Assembly (NCBI RefSeq): GCF_000311785.1
Contig: NZ_HE978549.1
Location: 40,918 to 97,528 of the forward strand
Origin: Brevibacillus massiliensis
GTDB lineage: Bacteria; Bacillota; Bacilli; Brevibacillales; Brevibacillaceae
DNA length: 56,611 nt
Direction of reading: 5' to 3'
The translations under genes were made by a program, and so were the position numbers. Shown piece after piece: positions 8,976 to 17,430 of this stretch; the stretch's first letter is position 1, and each line of letters begins with the position of its first letter. Under the pieces are notes generated by a model that searched no databases, had not been told where the DNA came from, and saw nothing but the letters and a program-made list of their open reading frames with translations.

Positions 8976-9710
8976 TTACCGCTTGATGTGCTCCAGGATG
9001 CGGGCCCACAGCTTTTGATAGTGCGGCCACTCCATAAACTCCCTGGGTCCCCAGTGCGGTGCGCAATCGCTGGCAAAACAAGCCGTCTTGCCCTTGCCGT
9101 AGCGGCCGACGACGAGAAACGGATCTTCCTCGATCTTGACCAGCACTTCGGCATCTGCCTTGGCCGCAAACCGGTTGTAGCCAAGAAAGCGCGGCCAGCT
9201 TCCCAGACCCTCTGTGATCGCGTGCTCCCGCACGGTTTGCGGCTGTACGCCCTGCGGTTTTTCGACGCGATCATCGGCATCCATCAGTTCGACCGGGAGG
9301 ACATCGGCAAGGACGGTGTTTTTGTAGTTGGCCTTTCCTTCAATTCCCATAAAGGAAAGATAGCCGCCAATCATCAGAAAACCGCCGCCGCCCGCGACAT
9401 ATTCACGGATCAGCTCCAGGCTGTTGGGGATGATCTCCATTTGGTAGAACGTCGGGTTTTGCAAAAGGAACGTATTGCTGCCGATGTCGCTGAGGACAAT
9501 CGCATCATACTTTTCCAGCTCCTCGAGCTTCTTGGGAAAACGGACCTGCACCTCATGTGCCGGCATGTAATCAACGTCAATCGCGGAATCCCGCAGACAC
9601 TGGAGCAAATACGTAGCCCCTTCCTCGTATTTCGTGGAAGTAAAACTGTCGTACCCCTTCGTGTGGATCATATGAATGACCCAGGATTCACCAATGAACA
9701 ACACCTTCAC
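8976..9710 (-). CDS. Glutamine-amidotransferase-like protein (class I GATase fold, DUF1355-type)
   Basis: About 244 residues, beginning VKVLFIGESW after a GTG start (9710), with GAAAGAGGTG as ribosome site; an upstream TTG at 9731 opens the same frame but lacks a site. The fold is flavodoxin/GATase-1 like: KYDAIVLSDIGSNTFLL, a glycine-rich turn EYVAGGGGFLMIGGYLSF, and C-terminal GRYGKGKTACFASDCAPHWG. The family (PF07090) is annotated as putative glutamine amidotransferase and resembles ThuA/trehalose-utilisation proteins, but I see no standard nucleophile-elbow Cys at the GGY position, so amidotransferase activity is doubtful. Function in the operon unknown. Confidence 0.75.
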   Translation of the reverse strand: MKVLFIGESWVIHMIHTKGYDSFTSTKYEEGATYLLQCLRDSAIDVDYMPAHEVQVRFPKKLEELEKYDAIVLSDIGSNTFLLQNPTFYQMEIIPNSLELIREYVAGGGGFLMIGGYLSFMGIEGKANYKNTVLADVLPVELMDADDRVEKPQGVQPQTVREHAITEGLGSWPRFLGYNRFAAKADAEVLVKIEEDPFLVVGRYGKGKTACFASDCAPHWGPREFMEWPHYQKLWARILEHIKR

Positions 9711-9742
9711 CAAACATGCACCTCTTTCCAAAATGTTATATG

Positions 9743-10663
9743 TTATGGGGATTGTTCGCAGGATTCTGAAAAGCGGACAACCTCTTCGAGCGTCGGCATG
9801 CCCAATTGGGCGCCAAACCTGCCAACGGCGACAGCCGCTACTTTATTGGCGAAGGAGATCGCTTCGCCAGGCGGTTTCCCCAAGCCAAGCGCATACGCAA
9901 GGCCGGCGTTAAATGCGTCTCCGGCACCGGTGGTATCGACTACCGGGACGCGGTAGCCGGGAATGCGCTCAAGCTGCTGCCCCCGCTGTTTGCTGGCCAC
10001 GCCCTGCGCGCCAAGTGTGGTGATGACATGCCGCACTCCCGAAGCGAGCAGCGTGTCAATTCCTTCCTCCAGGCCTGCTTGTCCATCTGCCAGAATTACC
10101 AGCTCCGTCTCGTTCGGCGTCAGGTAGTCAATGCATGCCAGCAATTCATCCGGCAGTTTTTGCGCCGGAGCAGGGTTTAAGATGACCGTCTTGCCCAATC
10201 GCTTTGCCGCCTGCGTAGCGTAGGAAACGGTTTCCAGCGGAATTTCCATTTGCAAAAGGACGATATCCGCGTTTTGGATCAGCTTCATATGGGCGTCGAT
10301 ATCAGCCGGTGTACAGCAGGCGTTCGCCCCTGGGACGACGATAATGCTGTTCTCTCCTTCGGCCAACAAGATGAATGCCGCCCCCGTGCCGCTCGTTTCG
10401 ACTTCCTTCACACCCGTCCGGTCGACGCCTGCGGTCCCGAGCGAAAACAGCAGTTCGCTGGCAAAGAAGTCCTTGCCGACACTGCCAATCAGCGCGACTT
10501 CGGCTCCGAGCCGGGCTAGTGCCACCGCTTGATTGGCCCCTTTCCCTCCCGGAACAAACTGCATGCCCTCGCCCAGGATCGTCTCACCCGCAGCGGGGGG
10601 ACGTGATGCTTGGACAACCAGATCCATATTTAAACTTCCGATAACGACGATTTTTGGCCTCAC
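9743..10663 (-). CDS. rbsK: Ribokinase
   Basis: PfkB-family kinase of about 306 residues with ribokinase hallmarks: the N-terminal IVVIGSLNMDLVV, the substrate-binding FVPGGKGANQAVALARLG, NPAPAQKLP, PNETEL and the catalytic DTTGAGDAFNAGLAYALG. I start at GTG 10663, 10 nt after an AAAGGAG site; the longer frame to 10735 runs through the regulator's stop region. It follows the LacI gene by 28 nt, the same order as rbsR-rbsK in Bacillus, and would convert ribose (or a similar furanose) to the 5-phosphate. The context with BtpA, a second kinase and amidohydrolases means ribose could be released from a larger compound. Confidence 0.9.
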   Translation of the reverse strand: MRPKIVVIGSLNMDLVVQASRPPAAGETILGEGMQFVPGGKGANQAVALARLGAEVALIGSVGKDFFASELLFSLGTAGVDRTGVKEVETSGTGAAFILLAEGENSIIVVPGANACCTPADIDAHMKLIQNADIVLLQMEIPLETVSYATQAAKRLGKTVILNPAPAQKLPDELLACIDYLTPNETELVILADGQAGLEEGIDTLLASGVRHVITTLGAQGVASKQRGQQLERIPGYRVPVVDTTGAGDAFNAGLAYALGLGKPPGEAISFANKVAAVAVGRFGAQLGMPTLEEVVRFSESCEQSP

Positions 10664-10691
10664 TCTTCCAGTACTCCTTTTTTTGTGTGTA

Positions 10692-11693
10692 TCATCGGCA
10701 TTTTTTCGTAGATTCCCTGACGATGAGCGAGACATCCAGCTCTATCACTTCACGTTGGCTGCTGGAATGGTTGATTCTCTCAATCAGCTTGTCTGCGGCG
10801 AGTTCACCCATCTGGTAAATAGGCTGGGCAACGGTAGACAGCTCCGGCTGGGTGATTTCCGACAGGTTCACTCCGTCAAAACCGCAAACAGCTACCTGAT
10901 CGGGTACGGAAATGCCCTTTTTGTACAAGCCCTTCAACACCCCGACGGCCATCAAATCATTGCCGGCGAAAATCCCATCGATGTCAGGATGCCTGCCGAG
11001 GAGCTCCTCTACTGCCTTCAGTCCTCCTTCGAGGGTGAAATAGCCGGGAGCCAGCAGCGTGGGTGTATACCAGGGGTATGCCTTGGCGGCTTCCTCATAT
11101 CCGGCCAGCCTCTCTCTTGCCGTAATCAGCTCCTGGGGGCCGTACACGTGAGCGATTTTTTTGCAGCCGACATCGATCAAGTGCTGCACGGCCGCTTTCG
11201 CTCCGCCGAAGTTGTTCACCCGGATGATGCAGCCAGACCCCGTCATCGGCGCCCTGTCTAAGACGACAAAGGGAATCCCGAATTCCTCCATCCGCTCGAT
11301 ATCTTCCGGGAGCAGATTATGGGTGGCAAAGATGATGCCGTCTACGTACTTCTGCTTCAACACCTCGATATAGGCTCTCTCTTTTACTCCCAGATCGTCT
11401 GAGTTGCACAAGATGACGGTAAAACCATTCTGCTTTGCTACATCTTCCACGCCCCTGGCCAATCCCGGAAAAAACGGGTTGGTGATATCGGGGAGGATCA
11501 AGGCAATCGTCTTGGTTTGTTTGCCCGCCAGTCCTCTGGCCACGTGGTTTGGCTCGAACTGAAGCTGTTTCATCGCCTTTTTCACTTTCTTCTCCGTTTC
11601 GCTGTTCACATATCCCTTCCGGTTCATCACCCGTGAAACAGTCGCGACCGAAACCCCGGCAAGCTTCGCCACATCCCGGATTGTTGCCGCCAT
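10692..11693 (-). CDS. LacI family transcriptional repressor (RbsR-like)
   Basis: LacI/GalR repressor of 333 residues. The N-terminal helix-turn-helix with hinge reads ATIRDVAKLAGVSVATVSRV, followed by the periplasmic-binding-like sensor with ALILPDITNPFFPGLARGVE and the C-terminal dimer interface. ATG 11693 fits the GGTGG site better than the GTG two codons upstream. It is the first gene of the operon and lies directly downstream of a promoter that carries two GTAACCGGTTAC palindromes, so it most likely represses itself and all following genes until the imported ligand or its phosphate binds. Confidence 0.94.
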   Translation of the reverse strand: MAATIRDVAKLAGVSVATVSRVMNRKGYVNSETEKKVKKAMKQLQFEPNHVARGLAGKQTKTIALILPDITNPFFPGLARGVEDVAKQNGFTVILCNSDDLGVKERAYIEVLKQKYVDGIIFATHNLLPEDIERMEEFGIPFVVLDRAPMTGSGCIIRVNNFGGAKAAVQHLIDVGCKKIAHVYGPQELITARERLAGYEEAAKAYPWYTPTLLAPGYFTLEGGLKAVEELLGRHPDIDGIFAGNDLMAVGVLKGLYKKGISVPDQVAVCGFDGVNLSEITQPELSTVAQPIYQMGELAADKLIERINHSSSQREVIELDVSLIVRESTKKCR

Positions 11694-11711
11694 ACTCACT
11701 CACCACCAAAA

Positions 11712-11729
11712 TGTGTAACCGGTTACACA
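11712..11729. promoter_or_regulatory. LacI-family operator O2 (perfect 18-bp palindrome)
   Basis: TGTGTAACCGGTTACACA is a perfect palindrome with the central CG expected for LacI/GalR operators. It lies in the leader, about 20 nt upstream of the repressor start codon and 55 bp (about five helical turns) from the promoter-proximal copy. Confidence 0.85.
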
Positions 11730-11766
11730 CGCCATAATAAAAAAGGTATATTTCTAGGGTGTTTGA

Positions 11767-11784
11767 TGTGTAACCGGTTACTCA
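11767..11784. promoter_or_regulatory. LacI-family operator O1 overlapping the transcription start
   Basis: TGTGTAACCGGTTACTCA shares the 12-bp core GTAACCGGTTAC with the second site; only one outer position breaks symmetry. It begins 1 nt after the -10 box of the operon promoter, so bound repressor would block RNA polymerase. Confidence 0.85.
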
Positions 11785-11785
11785 T

Positions 11786-11814
11786 AGAATACTTTGAGTT
11801 GAACCTCTTGTCAA
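11786..11814 (-). promoter_or_regulatory. Sigma-A promoter of the sugar/amidohydrolase operon
   Basis: On the minus strand: perfect -35 TTGACA (11809-11814), 17-nt spacer, -10 TATTCT (11786-11791). Immediately downstream lies the O1 operator. This is the clearest promoter in the window and drives the ten-gene operon down to 1047. Confidence 0.85.
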
Positions 11815-11852
11815 TATAGTAGTTATTTTTACATAATTCGCCACGGTCAGAT

Positions 11853-11919
11853 AAAACGGCCCCATTCCCCCTGACTCTCCTGTAACCTGCCGGGAGTTTG
11901 TCCGGGTGGAATGGGGCCG
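11853..11919 (-). terminator. Long-stem terminator of the PTS operon
   Basis: A 12-bp perfect stem CGGCCCCATTCC (11857-11868) / GGAATGGGGCCG (11908-11919) followed on the minus strand by TTTTAT. The 39-nt loop is itself able to fold (CTCC/GGGAG). It separates the PTS operon from the LacI operon promoter. Confidence 0.75.
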
Positions 11920-11939
11920 CTGAGCGCCTGCTCTTTGCG

Positions 11940-12389
11940 CTAGCCTATGCTTGTCTGCAGTAGCGCGACAACCTGATCAGCGGTTGACGCTTCTTTGATG
12001 CTTTTTAAAAGGGAGCCATTCGACAGCACGCCCATGATGTCTTTCAATAAGTCAAGCTGTTTTTGCGGATCGGCAATCGCCAGTAGCATGACCAGCCCGA
12101 CATCCAGTTTCTTCTCGGCATCCCCCATCAGGCCAAAGGTTACCGGGTGTTCCAGCGTGGCGATGGCTATGCTCGACTCCTTGACATGGCTGCTGTCTGT
12201 GTGGGGAATCGCGATAAACACTTCTTTGCTCGGCAGTCCGGTAGGGTACTGCTTTTCACGTTCCACCACCGCTTCGTAATAGCTCTCCTTGACCGTATCG
12301 TTGGCCAGGAACAAATCGCTCAACTGCTTGATCACTTCTTCTGCGCTGGCTGCTTTCGAATTCAGCACGACGAATTCGGGACGTAACAT
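11940..12389 (-). CDS. PTS sugar transporter subunit IIA (fructose/galactitol type)
   Basis: Cytoplasmic phosphocarrier of about 149 residues, accepting phosphate from HPr and passing it to IIB. The phosphorylated His is in VFIAIPHTDSSHV, the PTS EIIA type-2 signature. Start at ATG 12389, 9 nt after GAGGAGG; the frame is open further upstream but without a site. It is the last gene of the dehydrogenase-IIB-IIC-IIA set. The closest known arrangement is galactitol (gat) PTS, where A, B and C are separate polypeptides. Confidence 0.9.
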   Translation of the reverse strand: MLRPEFVVLNSKAASAEEVIKQLSDLFLANDTVKESYYEAVVEREKQYPTGLPSKEVFIAIPHTDSSHVKESSIAIATLEHPVTFGLMGDAEKKLDVGLVMLLAIADPQKQLDLLKDIMGVLSNGSLLKSIKEASTADQVVALLQTSIG

Positions 12390-12476
12390 CGCAATCAACC
12401 TCCTCGTTGGCACATCACCTGGTTTGGCCTGCACCCAGACTTGCCCGTACATGCGGTCGCCTGGCGACGCGGGTCC

Positions 12477-13928
12477 TCATCCGACCTGCGGAGCCTGCTC
12501 ATGGTTCGGCTGTTTCTCCGGAGTGCTGCCGTATAATGCGCTGCGCTCCAGATAGTCCACGATCGCCGCTTTCTTTTTCTTGAACAGCACGTAAGCGACG
12601 GCGTATATCGCCAGAACAACGCCAATCCACAGCCAGGATTGCGATAAAAAGGCGAGGAAAATCAGTGCCGTTACCGGCGAGGTCAAAATGCCGAAACTGG
12701 TGATGAGCAGGGTTTCCGCCGGGATGGTGACGCCGACCCCTTTTGCCACTTCCGTAAACAGGGGCGCGGTATAAGTAGCCGCGTACAGCCCCAGGCTGAA
12801 CCAAATGGCCCCGATGATGACGGATTTGAAAATGTTGCCGTTGGTAATCGCGACGATACCCTGGATCATGAAGGGCAGCGCGATCAAGTCGACGAGCGGC
12901 AGGACTTCATTTCCCGGCAGGATCAGCGCCAGGACGACCATGATCGGGATGAGCAGGATGCCGGAGGTCAGCGTAGCCGTCTCCCCGTACCCCATCGCGT
13001 CATTTACGCCCAGATACCACTCCCTTGATTTGTCGCCAGATTTGCTGTTGGACTTCTTCAGATTTTTCTTGGCCGTCTCCGTCAGCGGCAGGAACGCCTG
13101 GGCAAAAATGCTGGATACCTTCGGAAAGATCACCATGATCGCGCTGGTCGCAATCCCGACTGTGGCGATCTGGCCCCAGGAGGCCAGTTGGCCCAGGCTC
13201 GTCAGATTGCCCAAGAGCCCGAGCAAGAGGCCCAGAATCAAGCCCAGGGAGATCGGCTCTCCGAAAATGCCCAGCCGCTTTTGCAGGGCGTCCGGACTCA
13301 GGTTGATTTTGCTGGCGCCCAGCTTGTTCAGCACCCAGTTGAGGGCGATGGCGAAGGGAATGCTGCCCACGTGATGAAGCTGGACGATCGTAACGCGCGG
13401 ATACTGAAAGTACGTCGACCACCTCTTCGCAAACAATTCGGAAAAGAGCAGGCTGTACAGGTTCAGCACGATCATGCAGGCAATCGCCAGGAACATGCTG
13501 TCGGTAATCAGGTAAACCATCGACCCCCAGACCATGTAGGAGTAATTGTTCCACAAATCCCCCGGCTGAAAGACATTCGTCCACTTGATCGCAAACAGGA
13601 AGATTTGCAGCACGAGTGCAAGCCCGAGGAAGATCATGCCTACCCGCGTGGAGTAGGCGACGATGGCCGTGGCCTGCCAACCGATGTCAAAGACGGGAAG
13701 GCTGACCCCGGTGCTTTTGACCATATTTTGGACAACCGGCATGATAATCGGAATAAAGGCATTGGTCAACAGGTTGAAGCCAAACAGACCGATCCCGGCA
13801 TAAAGCGCGGAATAGAGAGCTTTTTTGACTTCCACTTTCATCGCCAGCGAAATGATAAAGATGACGACCGGGACAAAAACGGGAGCGCCAAACGTGTCAA
13901 AAATATCCTTTAACGTCTGCAGAAACAT
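12477..13928 (-). CDS. gatC: PTS system subunit IIC, galactitol type (GatC family)
   Basis: A 483-residue polytopic membrane protein with roughly eleven hydrophobic segments, forming the sugar-translocating part of a PTS. The N-terminus FDTFGAPVFVPVVIFIISLA, the conserved loop with LHHVGSIPFAIALNWVLNK and the internal block GDKSREWYLGVNDAMGYGE match the EIIC-GAT family. It lies 28 nt after the IIB gene. The likely substrate is a hexitol or pentitol such as galactitol or arabitol, taken up as the phosphate. Exact specificity cannot be read from the sequence. Confidence 0.9.
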   Translation of the reverse strand: MFLQTLKDIFDTFGAPVFVPVVIFIISLAMKVEVKKALYSALYAGIGLFGFNLLTNAFIPIIMPVVQNMVKSTGVSLPVFDIGWQATAIVAYSTRVGMIFLGLALVLQIFLFAIKWTNVFQPGDLWNNYSYMVWGSMVYLITDSMFLAIACMIVLNLYSLLFSELFAKRWSTYFQYPRVTIVQLHHVGSIPFAIALNWVLNKLGASKINLSPDALQKRLGIFGEPISLGLILGLLLGLLGNLTSLGQLASWGQIATVGIATSAIMVIFPKVSSIFAQAFLPLTETAKKNLKKSNSKSGDKSREWYLGVNDAMGYGETATLTSGILLIPIMVVLALILPGNEVLPLVDLIALPFMIQGIVAITNGNIFKSVIIGAIWFSLGLYAATYTAPLFTEVAKGVGVTIPAETLLITSFGILTSPVTALIFLAFLSQSWLWIGVVLAIYAVAYVLFKKKKAAIVDYLERSALYGSTPEKQPNHEQAPQVG

Positions 13929-13956
13929 ACGGGTTGACTCCTCTCAGGGCTGTGAA

Positions 13957-14268
13957 TTAGTTGGCTTCGCGCTCCTGAATTTGCGCGATCACGCTGCGTA
14001 CTTCTTCGAGAAACTCCTCTTCCTCCAGTCCCGTCAGAAAACCGACGCCGTTGATGACCGGGATGGGGATGTTGTCGGGAACGGGAGTGGTGTTGACGAC
14101 GAAATCGTAGCTCCCTTGTTCCACATGGCTGACGACTTGGGTCGGCTTTACTTCCGTGGTGGCGATTTTGATCCCTTCCGCCGCCAGCGCCTCTTTTAAC
14201 TTTTGCGCGACCATGGTCGAACTGACGGTACCGGAACCGCAGACCGTCAAAATTTGAATGGTTCTCAT
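13957..14268 (-). CDS. PTS sugar transporter subunit IIB (galactitol type)
   Basis: A 103-residue IIB domain of the lactose/galactitol fold. The phospho-Cys is in the N-terminal P-loop-like turn LTVCGSGTVSSTMVAQKL (Cys10). It transfers phosphate from IIA to the sugar during transport by IIC. Gene order dehydrogenase-IIB-IIC-IIA with short gaps indicates one transcript. Confidence 0.92.
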   Translation of the reverse strand: MRTIQILTVCGSGTVSSTMVAQKLKEALAAEGIKIATTEVKPTQVVSHVEQGSYDFVVNTTPVPDNIPIPVINGVGFLTGLEEEEFLEEVRSVIAQIQEREAN

Positions 14269-14300
14269 GCTGGATCATCCTTTTCTATTTTTTTGGAAAA

Positions 14301-15323
14301 CTATGGATACACGATGGCATTTTTGATCGCCAGGCCCTGCGCGTGAGTGCGGATCGCCTGCTCGATCTCCTGCAGCCGATACTCTTCATTGACGAAATCT
14401 ACTGCGGAGATGACGCCCCGGCAGATCAGGTCAAAGGCCGCCTTCACGTGGCGCGGTGTCGTATGGAACACGCCCTTGATCGTAATTTGCGAATAGTGCA
14501 GGAGCTTCGTGTCAAAAGTGACGGTCGTCCCCGGCTTGGGCCCGCCAAACAGGGTGGCGATCCCCCCTTTCCTGACCATTGCGACGGTCTTTTCCCACAA
14601 CTCGGGAAACCCGGCCGCTTCAATGGCGACATCCGCTCCCCGCTCCTCTTCCGTGTACGCTTTCACGGCTTGGACCTGATCGGAAACGTCGCGAATGTCG
14701 ATCGTCACCGCTGCCCCCAGTTTTCGCGCCAGCTCCAGCCGCATCGGATGCAAATCCGTTGCGATGACACGGGCTCCCCGCAGCACCGCCAGACGAATCA
14801 GCATCAAACCGATCGGCCCTGCACCGTTGACCACGACCGTGTCGCCAAGTTTGATCTCCGACTGCTCGATGCCGTAGAGAGCGCAGGCAAAAGGCTCTGT
14901 CAAAGCGGCATCTTTACAGGACACCTCCGGAGGGATGAGGAAGGTATTTTGGCTGACGATCACTGCCGGAATTTTTTGAATCTCGGCAAACGCCCCCAGG
15001 TTAAAGGTAAGCCGATCGCACAGCGAGTGCTGCCCTTGCTTGCAAAAATAGCATGTGCCGCACGGGGCGGAATTGTGGGCGACGACACGGTCCCCGACAG
15101 CAAAGGGGGCGCCTTCGCCAGCCGCGATCACTACGCCGGCCGATTCATGTCCAAACGGCGCAGGCGGCGTCCAATAGGGGTGACCGCGAAAAAAAGTCTT
15201 GACATCCGTTCCGCAAGTCAGGGTTACCCGATTTTGCACAACGATTTCACCCGCGCCGGGAACCGGAGACGGTCGTTCCTCGATCCTCACATCCTCCGGC
15301 CCGTAATACATGGCAATCTTCAT
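14301..15323 (-). CDS. Zinc-dependent medium-chain alcohol/polyol dehydrogenase (GatD/sorbitol-dehydrogenase-like)
   Basis: A 340-residue medium-chain dehydrogenase. The catalytic zinc site is TLTCGTDVKTF and FGHESAGVV; the structural zinc lobe is APCGTCYFCKQGQHSLC with four Cys; the NAD-binding Rossmann turn is VNGAGPIGLM. Start at ATG 15323 with GGAAGGAG 8 nt upstream. As first gene of the PTS operon it probably oxidises the imported polyol phosphate (as galactitol-1-phosphate or arabitol-phosphate dehydrogenase) to a ketose phosphate. No kinase or aldolase for the product is seen nearby. Confidence 0.9.
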   Translation of the reverse strand: MKIAMYYGPEDVRIEERPSPVPGAGEIVVQNRVTLTCGTDVKTFFRGHPYWTPPAPFGHESAGVVIAAGEGAPFAVGDRVVAHNSAPCGTCYFCKQGQHSLCDRLTFNLGAFAEIQKIPAVIVSQNTFLIPPEVSCKDAALTEPFACALYGIEQSEIKLGDTVVVNGAGPIGLMLIRLAVLRGARVIATDLHPMRLELARKLGAAVTIDIRDVSDQVQAVKAYTEEERGADVAIEAAGFPELWEKTVAMVRKGGIATLFGGPKPGTTVTFDTKLLHYSQITIKGVFHTTPRHVKAAFDLICRGVISAVDFVNEEYRLQEIEQAIRTHAQGLAIKNAIVYP

Positions 15324-15406
15324 GGCATACGCTCCTTCCCCCTCGTCCACGATGCCCCGCAGCCAAAATGCAGGCCGGCAGCTGGGCTTGGTTCGAATGT
15401 GATCAT

Positions 15407-15435
15407 AGTTTAATATGATTAATCCGATGAGTCAA
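15407..15435 (-). promoter_or_regulatory. Probable promoter of the dehydrogenase-PTS operon
   Basis: On the minus strand TTGACT (15430-15435), 17-nt spacer, TAAACT (15407-15412). The surrounding DNA is AT-rich and has repeated ATAGTT/AACTAT elements that could hold a regulator site, but no local regulator gene is present. Confidence 0.5.
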
Positions 15436-15461
15436 CTATGAATTATATGTATATGTCAACT

Positions 15462-15498
15462 GAAAAAACGCTAAGCGGCGGACAGGGGCGCTTAGCGT
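15462..15498 (-). terminator. Rho-independent terminator downstream of the helicase remnant
   Basis: Perfect 10-bp stem ACGCTAAGCG (15468-15477) / CGCTTAGCGT (15489-15498), followed on the minus strand by a run of six T. Confidence 0.88.
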
Positions 15499-15510
15499 AG
15501 CAGGGTACTA

Positions 15511-17070
15511 TCATTCACTTTCTATATTTTTCCTCTCAAAATACACATGCAATCGATAAAGGCAGATATCTTTTGTCCATCTGTACAATACAGAGCTGTT
15601 CGCAACATCTATCTCTAAATTGAGCGAAAAAACATGATTCTTGAAAGAGACAATTCCCTTCGAACTTCCGCTCCACTTTGACATCGGCATTTCCGCGATG
15701 AGTCTGCTCATCTTCGCTTCATTGTACTCCCAGAGCGCTTGGGAGGATTTATCCGAGAAATCGATCTTCTTTCGATATTCTTTCTCCACCATATAGCGAT
15801 GAAAAAAGGGAGCTGCTTCCTGCGAAGTTATGGGTTTGTGCCAGTCTTCTTCTCCGCGTTTAAGCATGGATAAGAGCAAAACCATCTTACAGCTTTTGGT
15901 CATTCCCGTACCTTCAACTTCATTTATCCAAGCTTCATACTTGTTAAAAGCTTCCTTCTCCTCGTCGTTTAACTGATCAGCCCAATGGAGAAAGCGAACG
16001 TAAGATGCAAACTCCTGCCTGTATTCTCTGCTGTTTTCCCTCCCGTGGAGGTGAAGATCCAGGTAGGTAGGCACTCTGCCAAGATCACGCTTTACTTCCA
16101 GGTAGGCGGACAAAAGCCTTTCTTTTCGCGGGTGCTTTTTGGCAGCCAGCTCTTGAAGCAGGTTGACGACCCCGACGTCAAGGTGAATCTGAAAATTCTC
16201 CGGGACGATTGGGGCAGCAAAACCGTGAGCCTTGACGGGCCGCTCTGTCGTATCAAACAGGCTCATTTTTAGATCAGCGTTGCGATAATTTCCGACTAAA
16301 TCGATAATTGTACAATGTCGCTTCTCAGGATGCAGGCGCAATCCCCGCCCGAGCTGCTGTGTAAAAATGGTAAGCGACTCCGTCGGCCTTACAAAAAGGA
16401 GGGTTTCAACGGAGGGAATATCTGTCCCTTCATTAAACAGATCAACTGTAAAGATCAACTCCAATGTGCCTTTTGCTGGGACAGTAACAGTTCTTCTTCA
16501 TCATAACGGGTTCCCACCCATTTTACCTGCGAATAATCCGTATCATCGTAGATCCCATAATAATGGAAAGGAGCAAGCCATCCGCGCTGTACGGCCTCGA
16601 TAAAGTCAATCTGATAGACAACGTTCCCCTCGCAAATAGCGTAAATATCTTTTCCGTCGGTACGAGTCGGCGTCGCGGTGATGCCCAAAAGAAAAGCTGG
16701 CTGAAAATTATTCAGCACCCGCCTGTACGTCGAAGCTGCGGCATGATTGAACTCATCGATGATCACCAGATCAAATGCATCCGGTTCAAAACTCTCCAGA
16801 TGCTTCTTCATGCTCAATGTTAAAATGGACGCAAAAACAGTGTCTGCATCCCCTTCTTTGTGTTGGCCGTCATATATCCCTACGGTACGTTCAGGCATCA
16901 CTTCTGCAAAGGATTTGCTTGCTTGCCGCAACAGCTCTTCCCGATGGGCAGCAAACAGAACTCTTCGGTAGTTTTTGGCAAAAAACGCAGCGAGATAGGT
17001 CTTTCCCAGTCCGGTAGCCATGACTACCATGGCCTTATTACACCCTGTCTCATAAAAATTCCTGCAAAAA
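15511..17070 (-). pseudogene. Decayed DEAD/DEAH-box helicase (DUF3427-type), N-truncated with internal deletion
   Basis: Two out-of-frame pieces of one superfamily-2 helicase. The 5' piece (17030-16455) begins at motif I (MATGLGKTYLAAFFAKNY) and keeps DEAH-like LVIIDEFNHAAAS and GITATPTRTD. The 3' piece (16464-15511) resumes in another frame at FTVDLFNEGTDIPSVETLLF with motif VI TQQLGRGLRL and then the C-terminal domain of restriction-associated helicases. Family members have a longer N-terminus (often a PLD-like nuclease domain) and about 100 residues between LLLSQQ and the FTVDL block, all missing here. The frame upstream of 17030 stays open for a few codons (YETGCNKA) and then loses similarity. 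It cannot make an active helicase. Confidence 0.85.
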
Positions 17071-17330
17071 TGCCAAAACCCAGTACTGCTCCATCGGTTG
17101 CGTATCTATTTATCACATGAAACAATATTAAAACAAGAAATACGGAAATATTTTTCCCCGTTCCAAAGTAAAAACTCTCCCGCATCTGACCATTGACCTA
17201 TACCACATGCCATTGCTCAATCTGTTGCTTCAGCACAAACCGGACGATCGCAAACGCCATCTGTTCCTCTCATTTCTTTTTACTGTACCATTTGAACGGA
17301 CAGAACTTGTCAGAGAACAAGTGTTCTGTC

Positions 17331-17374
17331 AAAAAAACAACCATGCCCCCGACGGATTTCTCCGCCAGAGGGCA
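17331..17374 (-). terminator. Terminator of the sugar-acid/TRAP operon
   Basis: Imperfect hairpin TGCCCTC...GGCGGA / TCCGTC...GGGGGCA (17344-17374) with GAAA loop, followed on the minus strand by TTGTTTTTTTG. The stretch 17071-17330 further right and left of it shows no gene I can support. Confidence 0.65.
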
Positions 17375-17430
17375 CGGTGGCCCTTCCAGCTTTGTCTCGG
17401 TAGACTGTCTCAGCTGGTCGCAGCGTCTGC

